Part shown: piece after piece, positions 51,639-61,762 of the stretch
How the letters are laid out: every line of letters begins with the position of its first letter
Numbering within the stretch: the stretch's first letter is position 1
Origin: Auanema rhodensis
Taxonomy: Eukaryota > Nematoda > Chromadorea > Rhabditida > Rhabditidae
Direction: 5' to 3'
Assembly (NCBI GenBank): GCA_964057225.1
Contig: OZ059900.1
Span: 17,995,638-18,059,637 of the forward strand
Length of the DNA stretch: 64,000 nt
Program-made: the position numbers and the translations under genes
Notes under the pieces: model-generated
Told to the model about the DNA's origin: nothing
Database searches by the model: none
Seen by the model: only the letters and a program-made list of their open reading frames with translations

Positions 51639-53008
51639 AATACTGTGTTTTTGTATTTTTCTAGTGTTCAGCATGTAAAATGCTTCATTTTAGTATGTAA
51701 CACGCTGAAATTCGTTGCATTTGACGACTCATATGAACAAAAATCGATTTAATCAATATTAGCCATAAGGGGCGTGCCCTCAGAATATGCTAATTTCCTT
51801 AATTTTCTAACCCCTGTTTTTTTGTCGTGAAAGTGGAACTAGACGTTGTACAAACAATTTTGAGCTAGGTTTCATTGACATTGCATGAGTTTGAACACAT
51901 GAAATCGTAAGTCAAAACCTTGTTTACAGCGAAATTTCCAAAAACTGGTTTTCCAGCATAATAAAATATTTCTCATGAGAAATACTGTGTTTTTGTATTT
52001 TTCTAGTGTTCAGCATGTAAAATGCTTCATTTTAGTATGTAACACGCTGAAATTCGTTGCATTTGACGACTCATATGAACAAAAATCGATTTAATCAATA
52101 TTAGCCATAAGGGGCGTGCCCTCAGAATATGCTAATTTCCTTAATTTTCTAACCCCTGTTTTTTTTGTCGTGAAAGTGGAACTAGACGTTGTAGGAACAA
52201 TTTTGAGCTAGGTTTCATTGACATTGCATGAGTTTGAACACATGAAATCGTAAGTCAAAACCTTGTTTACAGCGAAATTTCCAAAAACTGGTTTTCCAGC
52301 ATAATAAAATATTTCTCATGGGAAATACTGTGTTTTTGTATTTTTCTAGTGTTCAGCATGTAAAATGCTTCATTTTAGTATGTAACACGCTGAAATTCGT
52401 TGCATTTGACGACTCATATGAACAAAAATCGATTTAATCAATATTAGCCATAAGGGGCGTGCCCTCAGAATATGCTAATTTCCTTAATTTTCTAACCCCT
52501 GTTTTTTTGTCGTGAAAGTGGAACTAGACGTTGTACAAACAATTTTGAGCTAGGTTTCATTGACATTGCATGAGTTTGAACACATGAAATCGTAAGTCAA
52601 AACCTTGTTTACAGCGAAATTTCCAAAAACTGGTTTTCCAGCATAATAAAATATTTCTCATGAGAAATACTGTGTTTTTGTATTTTTCTAGTGTTCAGCA
52701 TGTAAAATGCTTCATTTTAGTATGTAACACGCTGAAATTCGTTGCATTTGACGACTCATATGAACAAAAATCGATTTAATCAATATTAGCCATAAGGGGC
52801 GTGCCCTCAGAATATGCTAATTTCCTTAATTTTCTAACCCCTGTTTTTTTTGTCGTGAAAGTGGAACTAGACGTTGTAGGAACAATTTTGAGCTAGGTTT
52901 CATTGACATTGCATGAGTTTGAACACATGAAATCGTAAGTCAAAACCTTGTTTACAGCGAAATTTCCAAAAACTGGTTTTCCAGCATAATAAAATATTTC
53001 TCATGGGA
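51639..53008 (+). repeat. Dimeric stretch with an 8-T marker (M152-M155)
   Basis: Two tandem copies of a two-monomer unit: a GTACAAAC/ATGAGA monomer followed by a plain monomer whose T tract is one T longer (eight Ts near 52,160 and 52,846). The dimer is 685 bp. The extra T is found nowhere else in the window, so this is a local duplication. Confidence 0.8.
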
Positions 53009-53877
53009 AATACTGTGTTTTTGTATTTTTATAGTGTTCAGCATGTAAAATGCTTCATTTTAGTATGTAACACGCTGAAATTCGTTGCATTTGACGACTC
53101 ATATGAACAAAAATCGATTTAATCAATATTAGCCATAAGAGGCGTGCCCTCAGAATATGCTAATTTCCTTATATTTCTAACCCCTGTTTTTTGTCGTGAA
53201 AGTGGAACTAGACGTTGTAGGAACAATTTTGAGCTAGGTTTCATTGACATTGCTTGAGTTTGAACACATGAAATCGTAAGTCAAAACCTTGTTTACAGCG
53301 AAATTTCCAAAAACTGGTTTTCCAGCATAATAAAATATTTCTCATGGGAAATACTGTGTTTTTGTATTTTTATAGTGTTCAGCATGTAAAATGCTTCATT
53401 TTAGTATGTAACACGCTGAAATTCGTTGCATTTGACGACTCATATGAACAAAAATCGATTTAATCAATATTAGCCATAAGAGGCGTGCCCTCAGAATATG
53501 CTAATTTCCTTAATTTTCTAACCCCTGTTTTTTTGTCGTGAAAGTGGAACTAGACGTTGTAGGAACAATTTTGAGCTAGGTTTCATTGACATTGCATGAG
53601 TTTGAACACATGAAATCGTAAGTCAAAAACTTGTTTACAGCGAAATTTCCAAAAACTGGTTTTCCAGCATAATAAAATATTTCTCATGGGAAATACTGTG
53701 TTTTTGTATTTTTCTAGTGTTCAGCATGTGAAATGCTTCATTTTAGTATGTAACACGCTGAAATTCGTTGCATTTGACGACTCATATGAACAAAAATCGA
53801 TTTAATCAATATTAGCCATAAGGGGCGTGCCCTCAGAATATGCTAATTTCCTAAATTTTCTAACCCCTGTTTTTTTG
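53009..53877 (+). repeat. Junction-proximal, more divergent monomers (M156-M158)
   Basis: M156 and M157 share TTATAG and AAGAGGCG. M156 also has CTTATATTTC, a six-T tract and GCTTGAG; M157 has CAAAAACTTG; M158 has GTGAAATG and CCTAAATT and stops at about monomer position 186. AAGAGGCG, CTTATATTTC and GCTTGAG are seen nowhere else. Edges of satellite arrays and breakpoints often hold the least homogenised monomers, and this fits. Confidence 0.7.
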
Positions 53878-53896
53878 TTTTCTAACCCCTGTTTTT
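53856..53896 (+). repeat. 22-bp tandem duplication at the inversion breakpoint
   Basis: TTTTCTAACCCCTGTTTTT occurs at 53,856-53,874 and again at 53,878-53,896, a spacing of 22 bp with TTG between. In an intact monomer this piece (positions 165-183) occurs once. The second copy runs directly into inverted sequence. Short local duplications of this kind are known from template switching or end joining during break repair. Confidence 0.85.
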
Positions 53897-53897
53897 C
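53892..53897. other. Inverted (tail-to-tail) junction of the satellite array
   Basis: Forward sequence ends in CCCCTGTTTTT (monomer position about 183) and continues as CAGCGTGTTACATAC, the reverse complement of monomer positions 69 downwards. In normal inverted units CAGCGTG is preceded by TTT, so three of the five Ts at 53,892-53,896 could belong to either side, a 3-bp microhomology. The two arms do not meet at the same monomer position, so this is not a simple perfect palindrome centre. No other orientation switch occurs in the window. Confidence 0.9.
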
Positions 53898-54922
53898 AGC
53901 GTGTTACATACTAAAATGAAGCATTTTACATGCTGAACACTAGAAAAATACAAAAACACAGTATTTCCCATGAGAAATATTTTATTATGCTGGAAAACCA
54001 GTTTTTGGAAATTTCGCTGTAAACAAGGTTTTGACTTACGATTTCATGTGTTCAAACTCATGCAATGTCAATGAAACCCAGCTCAAAATTGTTCGTACAA
54101 CGTCTAGTTCCACTTTCACGACAAAAAAACAGGGGTTAGAAAATTAAGGAAATTAGCATATTCTGAGGGCACGCCCCTTATGGCTAATATTGATTAAATC
54201 GATTTTTGTTCATATGAGTCGTCAAATGCAACGAATTTCAGCGTGTTACATACTAAAATGAAGCATTTTACATGCTGAACACTAGAAAAATACAAAAACA
54301 CAGTATTTCCCATGAGAAATATTTTATTATGCTGGAAAACCAGTTTTTGGAAATTTCGCTGTAAACAAGGTTTTGACTTACGATTTCATGTGTTCAAACT
54401 CATGCAATGTCAATGAAACCTAGCTCAAAATTGTTCGTACAACGTCTAGTTCCACTTTCACGACAAAAAAACAGGGGTTAGAAAATTAAGGAAATTAGCA
54501 TATTCTGAGGGCACGCCCCTTATGGCTAATATTGATTAAATCGATTTTTGTTCATATGAGTCGTCAAATGCAACGAATTTCAGCGTGTTACATACTAAAA
54601 TGAAGCATTTTACATGCTGAACACTAAAAAAATACAAAAACACAGTATTTCCCATGAGAAATATTTCATTATGCTGGAAAACCAGTTTTTGGAAATTTCG
54701 CTGTAAACAAGGTTTTGACTTACGATTTCATGTGTTCAAACTCATGCAATGTCAATGAAACCTAGCTCAAAATTGTTCCTACAACGTCTAGTTCCACTTT
54801 CACGACAAAAAAACAGGGGTTAGAAAATTAAGGAAATTAGCATATTCTGAGGGCACGCCCCTTATGGCTAATATTGATTAAATCGATTTTTGTTCATATG
54901 AGTCGTCAAATGCAACGAATTT
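53897..54922 (-). repeat. Inverted arm, first three-monomer group (R1-R3)
   Basis: R1 has CCCAGCTC in place of CCTAGCTC; R2 is plain; R3 has ATTTCATT, GTTCCTAC and the private ACTAAAAAAAT. The same order (CCCAGCTC, plain, ATTTCATT/GTTCCTAC) returns at 55,949 and 56,975, making a 1,026-bp higher-order unit. Confidence 0.75.
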
Positions 54923-55948
54923 CAGCGTGTTACATACTAAAATGAAGCATTTTACATGCTGAACACTAGAAAAATACAAAAACACAGTATTTCCCATGAG
55001 AAATATTTTATTATGCTGGAAAACCAGTTTTTGGAAATTTGGCTGTAAACAAGGTTTTGACTTACGATTTCATGTGTTCAAACTCATGCAATGTCAATGA
55101 AACCTAGCTCAAAATTGTTCGTACAACGTCTAGTTCCACTTTCACGACAAAAAAACAGGAGTTAGAAAATTAAGGAAATTAGCATATTCTGAGGGCACGC
55201 CCCTTATGGCTAATATTGATTAAATCGATTTTTGTTCATATGAGTCGTCAAATGCAACGAATTTCAGCGTGTTACATACTAAAATGAAGCATTTTACATG
55301 CTGAACACTAGAAAAATACAAAAACACAGTAATACCCATGAGAAATATTTTATTATGCTGGAAAACCAGTTTTTGGAAATTTCGCTGTAAACAAGGTTTT
55401 GACTTACGATTTCATGTGTTCAAACTCATGCAATGTCAATGAAACCTAGCTCAAAATTGTTAATACAATGTCTAGTTCCACTTTCACGACAAAAAAACAG
55501 GGGTTAGAAAATTAAGGAAATTAGCATATTCTGAGGGCACGCCCTTTATGGCTAATATTGATTAAATCGATTTTTGTTCATATGAGTCGTCAAATGCAAC
55601 GAATTTCAGCGTGTTACATACTAAAATGAAGCATTTTACATGCTGAACACTAGAAAAATACAAAAACACAGTATTTCCCATGAGAAATATTTTATTATGC
55701 TGGAAAACCAGTTTTTGGAAATTTCGCTGTAAACAAGGTTTTGACTTACGATTTCATGTGTTCAAACTCATGCAATGTCAATGAAACCTAGCTCAAAATT
55801 GTTCGTACAACGTCTAGTTCCACTTTCACGACTAAAAAACAGGGGTTAGAAAATTAAGGAAATTAGCATATTCTGAGGGCACGCCCCTTATGGCTAATAT
55901 TGATTAAATCGATTTTTGTTCATATGAGTCGTCAAATGCAACGAATTT
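54923..55948 (-). repeat. Inverted arm, R4-R6 (CAGGAG / GTAATACCC / GACTAAAAAAC types)
   Basis: R4 has CAGGAGTTAG and private TTTGGCTG. R5 starts with GTAATACCC and has GTTAATACAATG and CCCTTTAT. R6 has CACGACTAAAAAAC. The GTAATACCC to GTTAATAC succession is seen again at 58,685 and 62,105. Confidence 0.7.
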
Positions 55949-58000
55949 CAGCGTGTTACATACTAAAATGAAGCATTTTACATGCTGAACACTAGAAAAA
56001 TACAAAAACACAGTATTTCCCATGAGAAATATTTTATTATGCTGGAAAACCAGTTTTTGGAAATTTCGCTGTAAACAAGGTTTTGACTTACGATTTCATG
56101 TGTTCAAACTCATGCAATGTCAATGAAACCCAGCTCAAAATTGTTCGTACAACGTCTAGTTCCACTTTCACGACAAAAAAACAGGGGTTAGAAAATTAAG
56201 GAAATTAGCATATTCTGAGGGCACGCCCCTTATGGCTAATATTGATTAAATCGATTTTTGTTCATATGAGTCGTCAAATGCAACGAATTTCAGCGTGTTA
56301 CATACTAAAATGAAGCATTTTACATGCTGAACACTAGAAAAATACAAAAACACAGTATTTCCCATGAGAAATATTTTATTATGCTGGAAAACCAGTTTTT
56401 GGAAATTTCGCTGTAAACAAGGTTTTGACTTACGATTTCATGTGTTCAAACTCATGCAATGTCAATGAAACCTAGCTCAAAATTGTTCGTACAACGTCTA
56501 GTTCCACTTTCACGACAAAAAAACAGGGGTTAGAAAATTAAGGAAATTAGCATATTCTGAGGGCACGCCCCTTATGGCTAATATTGATTAAATCGATTTT
56601 TGTTCATATGAGTCGTCAAATGCAACGAATTTCAGCGTGTTACATACTAAAATGAAGCATTTTACATGCTGAACACTAGAAAAATACAAAAACACAGTAT
56701 TTCCCATGAGAAATATTTCATTATGCTGGAAAACCAGTTTTTGGAAATTTCGCTGTAAACAAGGTTTTGACTTACGATTTCATGTGTTCAAACTCATGCA
56801 ATGTCAATGAAACCTAGCTCAAAATTGTTCCTACAACGTCTAGTTCCACTTTCACGACAAAAAAACAGGGGTTAGAAAATTAAGGAAATTAGCATATTCT
56901 GAGGGCACGCCCTTTATGGCTAATATTGATTAAATCGATTTTTGTTCATATGAGTCGTCAAATGCAACGAATTTCAGCGTGTTACATACTAAAATGAAGC
57001 ATTTCACATGCTGAACACTAGAAAAATACAAAAACACAGTATTTCCCATGAGAAATATTTTATTATGCTGGAAAACCAGTTTTTGGAAATTTCGCTGTAA
57101 ACAAGGTTTTGACTTACGATTTCATGTGTTCAAACTCATGCAATGTCAATGAAACCCAGCTCAAAATTGTTCGTACAACGTCTAGTTCCACTTTCACGAC
57201 AAAAAAACAGGGGTTAGAAAATTAAGGAAATTAGCATATTCTGAGGGCACGCCCCTTATGGCTAATATTGATTAAATCGATTTTTGTTCATATGAGTCGT
57301 CAAATGCAACGAATTTCAGCGTGTTACATACTAAAATGAAGCATTTTACATGCTGAACACTAGAAAAATACAAAAACACAGTATTTCCCATGAGAAATAT
57401 TTTATTATGCTGGAAAACCAGTTTTTGGAAATTTCGCTGTAAACAAGGTTTTGACTTACGATTTCATGTGTTCAAACTCATGCAATGTCAATGAAACCTA
57501 GCTCAAAATTGTTCGTACAACGTCTAGTTCCACTTTCACGACAAAAAAACAGGGGTTAGAAAATTAAGGAAATTAGCATATTCTGAGGGCACGCCCCTTA
57601 TGGCTAATATTGATTAAATCGATTTTTGTTCATATGAGTCGTCAAATGCAACGAATTTCAGCGTGTTACATACTAAAATGAAGCATTTTACATGCTGAAC
57701 ACTAGAAAAATACAAAAACACAGTATTTCCCATGAGAAATATTTCATTATGCTGGAAAACCAGTTTTTGGAAATTTCGCTGTAAACAAGGTTTTGACTTA
57801 CGATTTCATGTGTTCAAACTCATGCAATGTCAATGAAACCTAGCTCAAAATTGTTCCTACAACGTCTAGTTCCACTTTCACGACAAAAAAACAGGGGTTA
57901 GAAAATTAAGGAAATTAGCATATTCTGAGGGCACGCCCTTTATGGCTAATATTGATTAAATCGATTTTTGTTCATATGAGTCGTCAAATGCAACGAATTT
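55949..58000 (-). repeat. Tandem pair of 1,026-bp trimers in the inverted arm (R7-R12)
   Basis: R7-R9 and R10-R12 both run CCCAGCTC type, plain, ATTTCATT/GTTCCTAC/CCCTTTAT type. The one clear difference is GCATTTCACATG at the start of R10 against GCATTTTACATG in R7. R1-R3 has the same order six units upstream, but its third unit keeps CCCCTTAT. Confidence 0.8.
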
Positions 58001-61000
58001 CAGCGTGTTACATACTAAAATGAAGCATTTCACATGCTGAACACTAGAAAAATACAAAAACACAGTATTTCCCATGAGAAATATTTTATTATGCTGGAAA
58101 ACCAGTTTTTGGAAATTTCGCTGTAAACAAGGTTTTGACTTACGATTTCATGTGTTCAAACTCATGCAATGTCAATGAAACCTAGCTCAAAATTGTATGT
58201 ACAACGTCTGGTTCCACTTTCACGACAAAAAAACAGGGGTTAGAAAATTAAGGAAATTAGCATATTCTGAGGGCACGCCCCTTATGGCTAATATTGATTA
58301 AATCGATTTTTGTTCATATGAGTCGTCAAATGCAACGAATTTCAGCGTGTTACATACTAAAATGAAGCATTTTATATGCTGAACACTAGAAAAATACAAA
58401 AACACAGTATTTCCCATGAGAAATATTTTATTATGCTGGAAAACCAGTTTTTGGAAATTTCGCTGTAAACAAGGTTTTGACTTACGATTTCATGTGTTCA
58501 AACTCATGCAATGTCAATGAAACCTAGCTCAAAATTGTTCGTACAACGTCTAGTTCCACTTTCACGACAAAAAAACAGGAGTTAGAAAATTAAGGAAATT
58601 AGCATATTCTGAGGGCACGCCCCTTATGGCTAATATTGATTAAATCGATTTTTGTTCATATGAGTCGTCAAATGCAACGAATTTCAGCGTGTTACATACT
58701 AAAATGAAGCATTTTACATGCTGAACACTAGGAAAATACAAAAACACAGTAATACCCATGAGAAATATTTTATTATGCTGGAAAACCAGTTTTTGGAAAT
58801 TTCGCTGTAAACAAGGTTTTGACTTACGATTTCATGTGTTCAAACTCATGCAATGTCAATGAAACCTAGCTCAAAATTGTTAATACAATGTCTAGTTCCA
58901 CTTTCACGACAAAAAAACAGGGGTTAGAAAATTAAGGAAATTAGCATATTCTGAGGGCACGCCCTTTATGGCTAATATTGATTAAATCGATTTTTGTTCA
59001 TATGAGTCGTCAAATGCAACGAATTTCAGCGTGTTACATACTAAAATGAAGCATTTTACATGCTGAACACTAGAAAAATACAAAAACACAGTATTTCCCA
59101 TGAGAAATATTTTATTATGCTGGAAAACCAGTTTTTGGAAATTTCGCTGTAAACAAGGTTTTGACTTACGATTTCATGTGTTCAAACTCATGCAATGTCA
59201 ATGAAACCTAGCTCAAAATTGTTCCTACAACGTCTAGTTCCACTTTCACGACAAAAAAACAGGGGTTAGAAAATTAAGGAAATTAGCATATTCTGAGGGC
59301 ACGCCCTTTATGGCTAATATTGATTAAATCGATTTTTGTTCATATGAGTCGTCAAATGCAACGAATTTCAGCGTGTTACATACTAAAATGAAGCATTTCA
59401 CATGCTGAACACTAGAAAAATACAAAAACACAGTATTTCCCATGAGAAATATTTTATTATGCTGGAAAACCAGTTTTTGGAAATTTCGCTGTAAACAAGG
59501 TTTTGACTTACGATTTCATGTGTTCAAACTCATGCAATGTCAATGAAACCTAGCTCAAAATTGTTCCTACAACGTCTAGTTCCACTTTCACGACAAAAAA
59601 ACAGGGGTTAGAAAATTAAGGAAATTAGCATATTCTGAGGGCACGCCCTTTATGGCTAATATTGATTAAATCGATTTTTGTTCATATGAGTCGTCAAATG
59701 CAACGAATTTCAGCGTGTTACATACTAAAATGAAGCATTTCACATGCTGAACACTAGAAAAATACAAAAACACAGTATTTCCCATGAGAAATATTTTATT
59801 ATGCTGGAAAACCAGTTTTTGGAAATTTCGCTGTAAACAAGGTTTTGACTTACGATTTCATGTGTTCAAACTCATGCAATGTCAATGAAACCTAGCTCAA
59901 AATTGTATGTACAACGTCTGGTTCCACTTTCACGACAAAAAAACAGGGGTTAGAAAATTAAGGAAATTAGCATATTCTGAGGGCACGCCCCTTATGGCTA
60001 ATATTGATTAAATCGATTTTTGTTCATATGAGTCGTCAAATGCAACGAATTTCAGCGTGTTACATACTAAAATGAAGCATTTTACATGCTGAACACTAGA
60101 AAAATACAAAAACACAGTATTTCCCATGAGAAATATTTTATTATGCTGGAAAACCAGTTTTTGGAAATTTCGCTGTAAACAAGGTTTTGACTTACGATTT
60201 CATGTGTTCAAACTCATGCAATGTCAATGAAACCTAGCTCAAAATTGTTCGTACATCGTCTAGTTCCACTTTCACGACAAAAAAACAGGGGTTAGAAAAT
60301 TAAGGAAATTAGCATATTCTGAGGGCACGCCCCTTATGGCTAATATTGATTAAATCGATTTTTGTTCATATGAGTCGTCAAATGCAACGAATCTCAGCGT
60401 GTTACATACTAAAATGAAGCATTTTACATGCTGAACACTAGAAAAATACAAAAACACAGTATTTCCCATGAGAAATATTTTATTATGCTGGAAAACCAGT
60501 TTTTGGAAATTTCGCTGTAAACAAGGTTTTGACTTACGATTTCATGTGTTCAAACTCATGCAATGTCAATGAAACCTAGCTCAAAATTGTTCGTACAACG
60601 TCTAGTTCCACTTTCACGACAAAAAAACAGGAGTTAGAAAATTAAGGAAATTAGCATATTCTGAGGGCACGCCCCTTATGGCTAATATTGATTAAATCGA
60701 TTTTTGTTCATATGAGTCGTCAAATGCAACGAATCTCAGCGTGTTACATACTAAAATGAAGCATTTTACATGCTGAACACTAGGAAAATACAAAAACACA
60801 GTAATACCCATGAGAAATATTTTATTATGCTGGAAAACCAGTTTTTGGAAATTTCGCTGTAAACAAGGTTTTGACTTACGATTTCATGTGTTCAAACTCA
60901 TGCAATGTCAATGAAACCTAGCTCAAAATTGTTCGTACAACGTCTAGTTCCACTTTCACGACAAAAAAACAGGGGTTAGAAAATTAAGGAAATTAGCATA

Positions 61001-61762
61001 TTCTGAGGGCACGCCCCTTATGGCTAATATTGATTAAATCGATTTTTGTTCATATGAGTCGTCAAATGCAACGAATTTCAGCGTGTTACATACTAAAATG
61101 AAGCATTTTACATGCTGAACACTAGAAAAATACAAAAACACAGTATTTCCCATGAGAAATATTTTATTATGCTGGAAAACCAGTTTTTGGAAATTTCGCT
61201 GTAAACAAGGTTTTGACTTACGATTTCATGTGTTCAAACTCATGCAATGTCAATGAAACCTAGCTCAAAATTGTTCCTACAACGTCTAGTTCCACTTTCA
61301 CGACAAAAAAACAGGGGTTAGAAAATTAAGGAAATTAGCATATTCTGAGGGCACGCCCTTTATGGCTAATATTGATTAAATCGATTTTTGTTCATATGAG
61401 TCGTCAAATGCAACGAATTTCAGCGTGTTACATACTAAAATGAAGCATTTCACATGCTGAACACTAGAAAAATACAAAAACACAGTATTTCCCATGAGAA
61501 ATATTTTATTATGCTGGAAAACCAGTTTTTGGAAATTTCGCTGTAAACAAGGTTTTGACTTACGATTTCATGTGTTCAAACTCATGCAATGTCAATGAAA
61601 CCTAGCTCAAAATTGTTCGTACAACGTCTGGTTCCACTTTCACGACAAAAAAACAGGGGTTAGAAAATTAAGGAAATTAGCATATTCTGAGGGCACGCCC
61701 CTTATGGCTAATATTGATTAAATCGATTTTTGTTCATATGAGTCGTCAAATGCAACGAATTT
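58001..61762 (-). repeat. Inverted arm, related blocks R13-R23
   Basis: R13 (GCATTTCACATG, GTATGTACAACGTCTGG), R14 (CAGGAG), R15 (AGGAAAATAC, GTAATACCC), R16 and R17 (GTTCCTAC, CCCTTTAT) are followed by R18 (same as R13), R19 (private GTACATCG), R20 (CAGGAG), R21 (AGGAAAATAC, GTAATACCC), R22 (GTTCCTAC, CCCTTTAT) and R23 (GCATTTCACATG, GTCTGG). The second round has one extra monomer, R19, before CAGGAG and one fewer GTTCCTAC monomer. AATCTCAGCG at the starts of R20 and R21 is private to this block. Confidence 0.7.

Larger units (their letters stand above)
1..53877 (+). repeat. Forward arm of a 342-bp tandem satellite array
   Basis: Head-to-tail array of a 342-bp monomer. Starts counted from AATACTG fall at 1, 343, 685, 1027, 1369 and so on without drift to 28,045. 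After that single-T indels in one T tract shift the phase by 1 bp: deletions near 28,223, 36,090, 42,243, 49,769 and 53,187, insertions near 52,160 and 52,846. The arm holds 157 full monomers and about 186 bp of a 158th. Composition is about 34% G+C, with one GC-rich block (GGGGCGTGCCC). Neighbouring monomers differ at about 1 to 8 sites, so identity is roughly 97-99%. Every frame on both strands meets stops within each monomer. No insertion of foreign sequence was seen. This is satellite DNA of a eukaryote; family and species are not recognised. Confidence 0.98.

Noticed and set aside
53850-53950. Centre of a perfect palindrome or transposon terminal inverted repeats
   Set aside because: The arms meet at different monomer positions and carry different variant sets, and no transposase or target-site duplication is present.
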